DNA of 64,000 bases from Corticium candelabrum (GCF_963422355.1 NC_085104.1:4052106-4116105), one strand, 5' to 3'; shown: positions 38,501 to 52,914, numbered from the stretch's first letter. Program-made: numbers and translations. Notes: a model not told the origin generated them from the sequence alone.

Positions 38501-41500
38501 AACACCAATGTGATGGCAATCGACTATCCTCAGTTAGTTGATTAATCCGTTGCAAACAACGTTGCCAACTGAGAAATGCATCATACCTCTGTGACAGATT
38601 AATTAATCTGACAGCACATCACACACGAATAACTTAATTCAGTTATATGGCATTTAAGACACGGGGCTTTGTCGATGTCACGAGCCTTGGCAAGAAGCTA
38701 CTCAAAACGTATAAGAGTAAATCATCATGGCATAAACATAGCCAAGTCCAGCTCACAGACCATGAGTCAGTTTACCCATAAACGTTTTTGGAATAGTTTC
38801 TTGTATATGACTATGTCTTGTCACGCTTCAGAAATGTGTCACGCCTCTCCTCCAGCACAATCACGGAGCAGTATTTTATGTTCTACATGGCAACCAGGCA
38901 CAATGGACAAATCGGCAATCACATGATGCGCGAAACGTTCATGAATGGTTTCTTACCAAAAAACTGCGCAATTCATTCTTGCAATTGCCGAGTCTTGTCG
39001 GAAATAAACAACAGAATTTACATGTCTGCAGCTGAAATCAATCGCTTGCATAGGAAATTTCATGTCCCGTACGTGATAATTGTCGGTTCATACTGTACTT
39101 CTTTGACTATATATACTACATACTTACTGACGTTGTGGTTACGTTAAAGGACAGCCCCTTTGTAGAAGTCTAGATATATTTCACAAACAGCACGGTTAAA
39201 AGTAACATAGCGTCTAAATACGCAATTCATTGCGACAATCCTACCGACGTCGTTTCAAAAGGCTCATAGCTGTGGAAGTGACAGTGTAAACACAGCTAAA
39301 ACAACTAGTAAACGGAAACGTTCATCAAAGTTTATTCAACGTCAATGTGACGTTACTCGAGATAAATAAATATCATGTTTGTTTGGATACGACATGGACA
39401 TTTCACCCAAGTCAGAATAGTCAAGTGTTGAATGTCAAAGTAGAAAGAACGTACAGTCAAGTTCTGATAACTGCTGCGCGAATGTGTTAATGCAAGATTG
39501 TGTAATTCGACAGCAAAATCACAAAACAAAACAATACATCTCTTTCTATGTAATTACCACACACGACGTCGTTCCCAAGGACACATTCATTAGCAACAGT
39601 CGCTGGCATGCGCTATACCAACATGTTTACTTCATGTGCCAAAGCACGCCTTGTGATGATAAACACATTGCTGTGTACCAGGGACATATTCATAGACAAC
39701 ATACCACGCACGTCGCTACTAGGCCTAGCTGTTCTTCCGGCAGGCTAGCCACCAAAGAGAAATATAAAGGAGACGTAGATAGCTATATCACTGAATGAGA
39801 TTGATAAATAACATACATCGTGCAATGACAAACGACACAGAAATAATAATCATCCATAATCCAAAAGTTATTTGTGAGTGTACACGCATATATTTAAAAG
39901 ACTATTGACCTACTACGTACAATACGAACACTTACATGTACAAAGATACATCCTTGTATGAGGCAAGTGTTGCTTGTGTATGACAATACTTCGCTGTTGA
40001 AAGTCTATTGCTTCGTCTAGATTACCAGCACTGCGATGACATGATGATAACTGATCCATAGCTATAATATAAACAACAGCTAACATATCAGTACGATATA
40101 CAAATCTATTACGTTCATTTCTTCCCGTACATAGTGCAATATGTGGGTGATTGGCCGGTAGACACTGAGATGCAACAGACAGCGACTCCTCAGACAGCTG
40201 TAAGGCCTTTCTCGTGTCACCCAGATGTAAACAACATTCAGACAATTGACGAAGACCTACATATAACAAACTCATTACATGTGGACTGACAGAATATGAA
40301 TGAATAAATTGGTTTTGAAGGCAATTTGATCTGACTGACAAGGCTACTACGGCCCTAAACTATTATATTGTAGCTAAACTCTATTGTGATGCTATTGGTG
40401 TTTTTATGAATGAATGAATGGATTAATGGATGGATGGAAGGATGGATGGATGGATGGATGGATAGACGGACGGACGGACGGACGGAGGAACGGACGGACG
40501 GACGGACGGACGGACGGACGGACGGAGGCACGGACGGTCGAACGGGAGGACGGACGGACGGAGCGACGGAGGAACGGACAGAAGGACGGACGGACGAACG
40601 GACGGACGGACGAAGGCACGGACGGACGGAGAAACGAACGAAAGAAATGACGGAAAGACGGACGAAGGAATGGACGGAAGAACGGACGGTGGGAGGGACG
40701 GACGGACGGACGGACGGACGGACGGACGGACGGACGGACGGACGAACGGAGGGACGGACGAACGGACGAACGGAGGGATGGACGGACGGACGGACGGAGA
40801 GACGGACGGAGGGACGGACGGACGGACGGACGGACGGAAGGAAGCAAGGATGGATTCTATACATATATTTTCAACATATGGCTGCTCTATTACAGGCTAG
40901 TTGTCTAACAGTCAACATCGAATACAATCCAATAGTTTGTACCAATAATGCAATATACTAGTTCTACCAAGGATGGATAGATGGATGAATGGATGAAAGG
41001 ATGGATGGATGGATGGATGAATTTTGAATTATATTGTTATCGCACATAGTGCATTTCCGACTCAAGGTTCATACATACGCGCACATGCATGCATATACAC
41101 ACTACACAATAAAATTAATTATTCAATTAAGCAACTGCAAATAGAAGGCAATTATCTCACCTAATGCCACATCATAATGATCCGGTGGCAAGTGTTTTCT
41201 CTTGATAGCTAAACTTTTCTCCAGAAATGGAAACGCTTTCTCATATTGTGCATTTTGTGTTAAACACACACCCATATTTGTCATTGCTGCCGAAACAATA
41301 AAAATTAATATCAACACTTCTACAATGTCACCAGAGCATTACCTATTATAATTAGCTATTAATTTGTCTGGTTGTTTAATTTGTTGTTTGTGTTATAACT
41401 AATATAGCAATATGACTTCGATTTCGAGCAACAACTAAACAGCATTTTTGGCAACAGAAAAAAAAGAAATAAAGAAAAGGCGGTGTCTGTGCGTGGGTGC

Positions 41501-42132
41501 GTGCGTGCGTGTATTTCTGTGTAAATCAGGATTTCCAAGAATTAAAGACGAGTCGAAGTGCCACCGATTATTGCTCGCGCACGCCGAATCTATGAACCTC
41601 GAGAGTGAGATTGTTGCCGCTTCCGGAATTCTCTCGAGAAGACACAATTTCCTGCCGATCGAACACGCATGCACTCGCGCGAGAATGTCGACTTTAATAT
41701 GCCCGTTCGAGACCTTGGATGGTACACACGGAGCTATGGTGCCGTTTATTGCCAAAAGGTAAGGTTCTTAGTATATCTAGTCAAGTCTTGAATAAATACG
41801 CCTATTTTGGTTTGCCCGTCTACGCGCGTCGAATTCCTATAGCCCATCATTTGTAGGCGTGGTTATAAAAATTGTGGACTGTAAATACGTGTGAGTACCA
41901 AAGCTGTATATAGTACATACACCACCCATTTTTGGTCTATATCTGCCACTGGTTCTACCGTATCAGTCAATTAGAAGCCAATAAAAGTGGGCGTGCCCAC
42001 AAAAATGGGCGTACACCGTAACATCGTTAAGTTTATCCACCCATTTCTAGAGGTCACGCTAGGCCCCTGAGCATTTGCAGCAACTCTACATATGAAATTA
42101 GGTCCATGCATGTGTAAAGCCTACTATTATTG

Positions 42133-42214
<82 letters not shown>

Positions 42215-43306
42215 GTATGTATATTTACTCTGGGAGGTCTGGGATTACGTGAAGCACAAAGTGTCTCTCCTCTTGCATTTATTGGTAGTTGTAATTCTAG
42301 CCGAGATCTAGTCAAACGCCTCCTTTCTACTTCTGCTACTAAAGAATCTTCGGTAGTTCTTTTGGATTGCGAGACGAGTTCCAAAGCAGCCTTTCTTCAG
42401 GAATTTGGGAGTCTTACATCAGACACTACTATTGACTCGGTATCTCAACGTTCATTGCAAAAGCAAGTGGATACACGGAAGTTTGATTCATTGAAACAGT
42501 CTTCAACCATTCGTGACCAAGCTAGACGAAACGCAATATCTGAACCACATGCAGGGGCGTGGCTCACAGCCATACCAAAGCCAAATCTCGGGCTTGCTAT
42601 GTCCAGGCATGAGTTCACTGTTGCTCCACAACTTCGGCTGGGTATTCCTCTTTTCCCGTCTCATCCAAACGCTGTACGCTGCCCATGTGGTCAATTGATT
42701 GACAAATTTGGTGATCATCTTCTCAGCTGTCGTAAGAACTCGTTGAGATCAAAACGCCACGATGCTTTAAGAGACACCATCTATAATGCACTGTTGATAG
42801 ATGACAAAGGGACTTTACTAGAACAGAGATTTTCGTCACAGACTAACAATCGCCCTGGTGATGTTTACCATCCCAACTTTCTGTTTGGACGTCCTGCCTA
42901 TTTTGACCTTACCATCCGTAACACAGTCCAACTAAAATTTGTTGCCAACAGTGCAAATTCTGCTGGTTCAGCTGCAGCAGCAGGTGAACTTGAAAAAGAT
43001 CTCAAGTACGAAGAAGCAGTCGCTGACAGTGGTGCCTTGTTCTTCCCACTAGCAGTGGAAACGTATGGTTGTTGGACTCTTGCTAGTCTGGATAATATTA
43101 AAACTATTGCGTCTAAAGTAGTGACTGCAACTAGTATTCCTTTATCACAAGCGTATTCTAATTTAATGCAACAACTGTCTGTTAATTTGTGGAAATTTAA
43201 TGCTCGCATGATACAAAGTAGATTAATGTTAGATGCTGATGTAATTGCTTGGGATTTGCTGGTTTTGTCTGTTAATAGTTTGTTATAAAATATAATATTA
43301 TACACA

Positions 43307-43347
<41 letters not shown>

Positions 43348-43478
43348 CATAGGCGTAGGAACCGGGGAACGAGGGGACCATGGCCCACCTAATATTTACA
43401 ACTAATATAACAATATCTAAAATGCAGTACCTGGTTATACTCTTTGACCCCCCAATCTCACCAAACTTCCTAAGCCTA

Positions 43479-43537
<59 letters not shown>

Positions 43538-46500
43538 AAAGACCAATCTTAGCAAAGATCAAATTAAGACGGTCGCGAACTATAAACTTTTGTAGGAATA
43601 TGATGTTTTGTAGATGCAAATCAGACGATTGGCAAAGCATCAGCACTTGCAGTCAACCTCGAGAAGTTGTCCAGATCACTGTAGGATCCCCATCCGCTAC
43701 TACGATGATTGTTGGTATTGAGCCTTCCATCATCCTCCCAAATTGAAATGGATCGATCTCATTTCTATAAAATGTGTTTGTGGTTCAAAAGTAAAGGTGA
43801 GTGAATCGATTTACGAATTCAATAGATGGATGTGGTCGCATCCAAGCACTACGTAGAAAACCAGTCAGAGAGACCAAACAGCTGCTACGCCAAAAGATCC
43901 AATAAAACCTCAATACCACAAAAGACTATTACAACGATTCGATCTCACCAAAGATAAGAAGAGTACCATCGCAATGAGAATTCAACAAATAGAGAAATAT
44001 GGTATTGTCTCTACCAAGGAATACTCTTTAAATTTCAGTTATATTCTACCCAAGATATCTTTGCGGATGCATAGGTCTTCCAGAGAAAGCCCAACGATGT
44101 CTAAGCAACACCAAAAAGCTCTCATCAACTACAAGCAACCAAGGAGTGTTATCAAGGTCTTATCCCAGGGTGGAGAGGTCGCCCATGTCTCTATAGAGCA
44201 TTATTCCATACTCAGCGCTGGTCAGCGTCCTTGACCAGGGAAGCAAGCTAGTTGCTTCGTGCGAACTAATAGGCGGGGGCTCTAAAGCCGGCGTAAAAAT
44301 GACCTCGCGCGGCTTCGAAGTCCCATGCTTGGTCCAGAACTGGTAGTTTACACTACGTACTCACAGCAAGTTTAGATAAACGCAACAGCATGTTATGGAA
44401 TCCGCAAGAGTGGCAGTTAAACAGAATGCAAATACATTGTGTAAAAGCATGATACTTTAATCTATCTGACAGAACAATTCCAACAAGACCTGATAATATA
44501 CTTCGTATATAGAGGCTTACATACTAGTAGCAAGACTGAGAAGTTGACTTGGAGAATCTGATGGCATCATTCTCAACGCTCGATCATACGTTTCAATTGC
44601 CTTTTCTAGTTTACCTCTGGTGAGATAATTCAAACCTAGGTCGCTCAAAGCTGTAACATATCAATACTTTATTAATACTACGACTATTGTACACAAAAAT
44701 ATCAATAATTCTGACCTGTTGCTATTTCCTCTGTGTCGATTCTTGGCATGTCATCCAACAGTGAGAGTCGTTTCTGACAAAGACTTTCTGCTTCGTCAAA
44801 CATTTGTTGGTCATGATAACTTGCAGCCAGCTTACTAATCACTGCATCAAAACACCACAAATGAAACCATACAAACGGCTTCATGTTCACACTTGAACCT
44901 TAATTAAGTTAATGCAAGATTCAAACATACAGGCATGTGTAAGTTATACCATGTATCATAAACAACCGTACTCTATATCATGACAGTGTATATCAGAAAA
45001 TATCAATAGTACAGTGGAACTAATAACGCTGCAGTACAGTAGAACTGATAACGCTGCAGTGAATGCTCTCCCTCCCCTCGCTCCCTCTCTCCCCTCGCTC
45101 CGCTCCCCTCGCTCCCCTCGCTCCGCTCCCGCTCCCCTCGCTCCCCTCCCCCCTCCTCCTCCCCCTCCCTCCCCCCTCCTCCTCCCCCTCCCTCCCTCCT
45201 CCTCCCCCTCCCTCCCCCCTCCTCCTCCTCCTCCCTCCCCCCTCCTCCTTACAATTTGTTTACGGAAACATTCCTCTTAATTAACGTGCTGGGTTGGCAA
45301 GGATTAGACTTATTAAACTGTGGCCGTACATCAAATACATACACAAAAACATTATGTTTTCTATACACTAGATTAACGTCAACAATTAAGTACTCTATAC
45401 ATCCCTGATTCAAATTAACAATCATTTTTACAAACAATAACTACAGGTATACAATTTATTGTGATTCATTAATTACAACAATCACTCACCAAAGCAATAG
45501 TCAGGCATCATTCGCCTCCTCTCGTGTTCCTGGCAGCTTTTTACTAACTGTGCAGCTTTCATCAACTCATTCTGAGCTGCTTGTGGTTGTGACATCAATA
45601 GATAGGCTTCTCCCATGTTACACAATGCTATAATTTAAAGATAACACGATCAACTGCATGAAAACATCATACAAACGTCATAAAAACTGTTAGTCACCAT
45701 TGAAACGCTGCCTAATGTCTAATGACATTTCAGATGCCTTCAGAACTTCTTTGCAAAGATGAGCAGCAACATCCACATGCTGAGAAATCAATGAAATACG
45801 ACATGCAAGATCCACAAAACAAACACATGTCTCATCATCAGAGAACCAGACAGCCTTCTCTGCAGCTGCATACACGTGAGGAACGAGAGAAATAAACAGA
45901 TCGCGTTTTAGAGAAGACTGAATATCGGAATGAGTGGATGGTAGAAAACAAAGAAGAGAATGAGATAATTTGGTTAGTCTCTCACGAAGCAGCTCTGCTT
46001 CATGCAATAAACGTTCCAAAATTGTTGAGTGAACGAGTGGATGCAGATTAAAATGATATCCGGTGTTTCCATCACACACATCAACTAGTGAGTGAGACAT
46101 CAATGTATTGAGTGACTGGCTGTAGTGATAACGAGGAAAAGTACCAAACACAAGCGGTTTCAATACAAATTCAGGAATATTCCTATATGCCATCAGTGAT
46201 GCATAAGACAAGAGCACCATGGCATTGACATCTGTTTCTTTCACCGTCTCAATATCAAGTTGCCATGTCAAGTGCACATGTTTGCTGTTCATCACAAAAT
46301 ATCTGGCCATGCAGAGAAGACGTACCTCATGCTTTTTCGTTGCTATTGACTGAATATTCTCATCAGTCAGTTTTGACAGTTCTTTTGGTTCAAACACATC
46401 ATATTGATGTAATAATTCCTGAAGATTACTGATTCGAAAATAATGAAGAAGTTTGTTCATATCTAGAGCAAGAGCTTCTAAACTTGCTTGTTGTGTTCTG

Positions 46501-48259
46501 ATCAGTTGATAATATTGCTGACAGCCAACCTTTCTCTTTCTCATGAATGTTCCTGCGTGAGCAATACCCAATGGTAAACAATCAATGGGATCTTCAGTGA
46601 CTACACGTTTGGCATAAATTGCCTCTCTACCAAGCAAAATTTCATCAGCATGTCCACGCCATACTTGAAGAGCTTCCACTGCAGCTGCACTTTCTATACG
46701 ACCAAGACATGCGACTTTGTCAGCTCTCGTTAGTAGAGGATGATCTGCACTCATACGAGTACTCACCAACACGTGGACATGTGCTGTATTACAAGGAAGA
46801 ATCTTCTCTAACACATTTAACTTATCTGCTCCATCATAAAGCAGCAATACTCTGCTCTTCTTATAAACGTATTGTAGAAAAATGTAGTTGTCATCAAAAA
46901 CACCACCTCCACTTGATTGCATTGATAGCCGACGCAACTGCAACCAGAAATCAGATTTTGCTTGCTTAAAATTAACTTGATTTAAAGCTTTTTATACATG
47001 CAATTGCTGCCATACATTTTCTCTTATTGAGAGATGAAGAGACGCTAATGATTCTCCATTGAAATAGAAAACTCCATCTGCATACATCTCCTTGCACAGC
47101 ACAGCATACTTCTCTGCTAAGTGAGATTTACCACTCCCACCCATTCCAGTTATCACCTTCAAACAACACAAAATAAATACTTAAAAACTCTAACACACAA
47201 AATTACATTATATTAATTTTATGAAACATAATACACAACATTTAGCAATCAAAGGAATGTAGAAAAAACCATCGCTTCACCAGTAGAAATTCAAATGCAA
47301 CAAAACGACCATGCCTCTTTTGGCTCAAGCAATTGCCCATTATATCTTATGCTTGACAATCATTGCACAACTTTGCTCAGTGCTCCAAACTATCACAATC
47401 AAATAATACATTTTCTGAAGAGTAAGACCAACTATCAGTGTATGCTATCAGTCTTATGTATAGCTATAATGTAGTAGGAAACACCTACAGTAAAAATATC
47501 ACACTGGCCATTTCTACTTGAAATAACCTCATATCATTAGCATAACCTTATAAACTCATGCTAGTAGTAACATGCGTAAATTGTTACAGAAAGGTAATGC
47601 TACAGACAGCCACTCTGTAGGTACAACACAATGTCACTTAACCCAGCAACAGAGTATACAACAAAGATTCAACAAATACAGAAAGGTTTGAAATCAGTGA
47701 CAACATGTGTGACAAATGAAAAGATACAGAAACAATGTAAATGTATCTTAGTAGGAATGCCTAGACAAATCAGCAGAAAGCAAGCAAACAAGTGTGGATG
47801 GTTCAATACTGTGCCAAATTGATGCCAGTGAAACCAAACGCAAAGACATGGGCATAATTATGGAGCCACCCCTATATCAGCTGAAGCAGGGAAATCAACA
47901 GAACTTTGCGGATATATGAATATTCCTGCTGATCCGCTTACGGCTGCAGCTGATTCTGCATCAAATCATGCTAATTGGGTATTTATATTGCTTTGATTGG
48001 GCGCTTTGACAACCCGTAACCCGCATTAAGGACATGTTGTAAGACAAGCAGACAGCAAAATTAAAACAGACAGCTATAGATCAAGTTATGCGGCCACATG
48101 TGCACCGTGAAGTATGTTATTTATATCGACCAGGTAGACACGTGCACACGAGCATCGCTCGAAATATACAATCGGGAATACAAGTTTGTGTTATGCTCTT
48201 GGCTTTAGATTGATGCTTGTTTGCAATCTTCACGCCTAGCTACAGCACACATGAACTGT

Positions 48260-48306
<47 letters not shown>

Positions 48307-51300
48307 CGTCTGTAGCTCAGTTGGTTAGAGAGTTGCATTTGGAAAATAAAACCATCCGGGACGTTGAGGTCTTAGGTTCGCGGACGACTACAGACGTAAT
48401 TTCTTTGGCCAAGAAATTCACAGAAAATTGCCTTTCTCGACTGCTGCGCTACTTTCCATAAATGAGTACCTGGTCTTTGACTGGGGGCGGACTAGACCGC
48501 TGGCTTGGCAAAACATCACGCAGTATGTACGGGTACGTGTGGACTTGAGGTCGTCCCGCGGCTGCGCCAATGCTTTGACCACGCATCAAAGGGTTCGTCA
48601 GCGCGGCCAAAAAACTAGAAAAAGGCAGGGATATCAACTTCTAAAGCATTTTATGTGAGAACTGGAATTGTGTGATAGCACCAACTTTAGTAGAAATCTT
48701 CCTTGCATCGATGTTAAAGAGAAACTCCAACGGAAATACAACCTAGTCTCAAAAGGAAGTCTTTATCATGAAACTTCCTGCTGCGCTACTTTCAGGCAAA
48801 CAGTCGCTTTGGTAGCGGAGAAAACACGGGTTAGGTATGGAGATAAGTTATTGGCTCTCAGCTCCGCCTACACCAAATGAATTGCCCGCGTAGCTCAGTT
48901 ATCTTGCCAACAAACTACACGAAAACTAAACGGGAATGGCAACTATAGAGGAATCTTGTGTTTTAGGTCCTTAGAAGAGCTCTTTGTAACGAAACTAGAA
49001 TGTTAGAAGCCGCTTTCTTCCGGCAGACTTGATCCTCTCCTCTCACAGAAGATAAAAAAGCTATTGCAATAAAACTCAACGGTAATTAGCGTCCGCCTTC
49101 ACTGTATTGATCTACGAGGAGAAACACGCACAAGGTTCAGGTATGTCAAGAAAACATAGACGTTTTTTCGAGAAACCTGCGTCGGCGGACACGCCTCTTC
49201 TTGTTGTTCTCTAGTCCTACGTCCACGTTTACTAAAGATGGCAGGCTGGTGTGCTCAGCTTTGGCGATCAGCATGGCTCCTTAATGCCTCATGAGCCGCA
49301 ATAGAGGATTGAATATCCTTTGCATGACAAAGGGGCGGTATATTTGCCCTGGTCACGAGCCTACACTGTGCAGGGTGTAAACTTACATACTACAGTACTA
49401 GCTACATCGTCTACATCATTGCGCTCGGGTCAAAGTCTAAGGCTCAATCAAAGCCATTCTGCACCTGTAACACTTCGTCCAACAGCTGTTGAAATGGACG
49501 TCCGCTTACTCAGATCTCTCCAAGAGAACCTCATATTTGAACCCTCTAAATGTTTCTCCTCGTAGATTAATACGGTAAATCAACAAAATTTCGTAAGCAT
49601 CTAACTTTCGTAAATTTCGTAAGCGATCTCAAATTACCAAAGTTAAATGTTTACTACAGTTTGTGGCTCTCGGGTTTCTAGCGACACTTGCACAGTACTA
49701 ATTATCATCACGGGTCTGACATGCCAGACAGAACACGCGCCTGAGCAATAGCAGATATTTACGCGTGGTGGTGTGGTTTTGACATGTCTGCACATGGACA
49801 CCTGGTGATGGGGCATACACATGCATAAGCCATTAGCAGATACTTTCGCGGGGTGCTGTGGTTTTGAGTTTCTGTTGATTTCATATTCATGTTCTGAACA
49901 GAAAAGTGGCTATGCTCATCAATGCTTACGAAAGTTGGCTGCTTACGAAATAGATAATTTGGACACTTACCAAAGTTTTCTGCTTACCAAGTTTTGTTGA
50001 TTTTTACAGTAACACAAAGGGTAACGCTAATTAACGTTCAGTTTTATTGCGCTAGCCTCATCTTCTGTAGGAAGAGAGGGTCAAGTCTGCTGGAACAAAA
50101 CGGCGTCTAGCATCCTATTTTCGTTGCAGAGAGCTCTTCTAAGGCCTTAAAAACACAAGATGCCCCTATAGTTACCATTTCCGTTTAGTTTTCGTGTAGT
50201 TTACGCAGGCAATTTATGTGGTGTAGGCGGCGCTTAGCGCCAATGACGTGTCAGTCTGGTGCATGCTCCGTACGTAACCCGCTATTAAAGCGACTGTTAG
50301 CCTGAAAGTAGCGCAGCACGGAGTCTCACAATAGAGCCTACATTATGAGATCAGGTTGTATTTCCGGTGGAGTTCCCCTGTAATTAGCAAAAACGAGTCA
50401 GCGATGAACCAAGGTGCGTCTGTGCCATATCGAATAGACGGCAAAGTTTGCAACATGTATACGTAGGTTAATAGCATAAACCAAGTCGTCGATTGCAAAT
50501 TTCCATAAACTACTTTTCGTGAACGAATGTGCTCTTGTAGCACAATTTGGCTGGAAGACATGCAAGACCTTGTAAACTGTTTCAACAAAGCTGGTGTCGG
50601 CTGCTGCAAATTAACATAAAAAAAGGCTGAGTACCTATTTCATCTGGCTCAACGAAAAACAGCTAAAGGCCATGATGTCTTTGTCGACAGGGAAGTGTTG
50701 ACTAGAGTATTCATATTCTTATATCTTGGTAGTACCATATCAGATTATTGTATTGTTAGTAACGATATTGCAACAGGCTTGCAAATAAAGTAAACAGAGC
50801 CTTCGGTGCATTTCAGAAAGAACTGTGATGTCCACACGGCATCAAAGAAAAAAAACAATATCAAAGTCTACAGGGCAGTTGGACTCACAATGCTTTTGTC
50901 ATCATAGACACTATACAGAAGAAACATTCGAAAACTTGAGAAGTTCCATCTTTGCAGTTAACGTCGTAGCTTGAAAATTTATTGGGCTGAAAGAGTACCG
51001 AATACTAAAGTCCTAAAACGAGTTTGTATGACTAGTATTGAGTATTTATTGACAAAGCAACAGCTGCAATAAGCCAGTCACGTCACAAGGATGAACTAAA
51101 AAAACAGGCGCTTATAAGCAGCTTTTGAATGCAAAGATCGAGAAGAGCTCGAAGCCAAAACTTCGGGTACAACATTCTATGCCCTCGCTTACACAACGTC
51201 AGCATTAAAAAGATTGGAAACAGCTACCATCAGACCGGGCAGCAGAAACTTAAGAAAGCAAAAACAGGTCTAAATAGAATCTAGGCTAAATAGGTTAGAA

Positions 51301-51807
51301 GAAAAATGACAAATTCATTAACAAATGGATGCAGGAGCCATCAGCAATCTATGCAGCATTTGTCAAAGAGATCGTCGTTCCCCAATTGGCCTACGAGCCA
51401 ACAAGCGTTCACCAGCGGGGATTTGGTGACAACAACTACAACAAACAGTCGTTGTCTAAATTGACAGACTCGATTGCAAGCAGTGCTTCGTTGAAGTGCA
51501 GTGTGTGGCCGCACATGCATATCCAGTCTCTCCTCTCATATGCCAAAGCGCACTAATTAAGCAGGTAAAGTGACAGAAAGAAGAGGAGTCACCAACTCGA
51601 TTTTACGAGCAGCGATCAAAGAAGTGTGTTTGTGTGCTTGCGTGCGTGCGTGAGTGCGTGCGTGCTTGCGTGTGAGTGTGTGTGTGTGTGTCTGTGTGTG
51701 CGTGTGTGTGTGCGTGCGTGTGTGTCTGTGTGTGTGTGTGTGTGTGTCTGTGTGTGTGTGTCTGTGTGTCTGTGTGTCTGTGTGTCTGTGTGTCTGTGTG
51801 TCTGTGT

Positions 51808-51872
<65 letters not shown>

Positions 51873-51933
51873 TGTGTGTGTCTGTGTCTGTGTCTGTGTG
51901 TGAGTCTGTGTGTGTGTCTGTGTGTGTGAGTGG

Positions 51934-51989
<56 letters not shown>

Positions 51990-52023
51990 TGAGTGTGTGA
52001 GTGTCTGTGTGTGTGTGTGTGTG

Positions 52024-52083
<60 letters not shown>

Positions 52084-52634
52084 TGACATACCATGGAATC
52101 AGTCTAATAGAAACGTATGAGACTCGAGACCTAAAAGCTGTGTGTGTGATTATCAATACTGATTACAGCAGTAATTTCCTTGCATAAGAAAATTACAAAA
52201 CAATTGCATCTTTCATATCAAGTGACAAAAGCACTAACTTTGCAAATCATCTTATGCAACATTCAAATACTTGTAGACCTTAATATCCACACCTGTGTAA
52301 GCATAAAGTAAGATTCCTTAATGTCTCATGTAACCAGTCACTGCCCTTGGTATTACTTCCTAATGAAAAATTTAAAAAAAGAAAAGAACAGAAAGAGCTG
52401 GCTACACCATGGCAGGAGTAACAAGATAGCAACTGCTTATGCAAAACTACTTCTAAATCAGCTCAAATAGATAGTCACAGCAACTTCGAAAACAGTCGGC
52501 AATGCACAAAAAACCTTTCATGAGATAGAGTAAACTACGTATTTTCTGGCAGAATACTTGACCATTTTCTACTGTACGAGTGCGCGCAAACGCATGTGTG
52601 TTGGAGTGTGCACAAATGTGTGTGTGCTTGTGCT

Positions 52635-52727
<93 letters not shown>

Positions 52728-52914
52728 TGTGTCTGTGTCTGTGTCTGTGTCTGTCTGTGTCTGTGTGTGTCTGTGTCTGTGTCTGTGTGTGTGTGTGTGT
52801 GTGTGTGTCTGTGTGTGTGTCTGTGTGTGTGTGTGTGTCTGTGTGTGTCTGTGTGTGTGTCTGTCTGTGTGTGTCTGTGTGTGTCTGTGTGTGTGTGTGT
52901 GTCTGTGTGTGTGT

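Noticed and set aside
40355..40961. Long open frames of Arg-Pro-Ser-Val or Gly-Arg-Thr-Asp repeats on both strands
   Set aside because: They are simply the translation of a (GGAC)n tetranucleotide array inside an intron; every phase is open.
41448..41762. Overlapping open frames of about 104 codons on both strands near a CpG-rich patch
   Set aside because: No domain, no splice support, lies within an NLR-like intron; probably chance.
48305..48380. A tRNA gene
   Set aside because: Box A and a B-like box are present, but no closing acceptor stem or T arm, and the same head plus body recurs at 23385-23747, so it is a SINE.
48884..48960. Second tRNA-like start (CGTAGCTCAGTTATC)
   Set aside because: Only an A-box-like string within an inverted-repeat arm; the partner arm lacks it and no cloverleaf forms.
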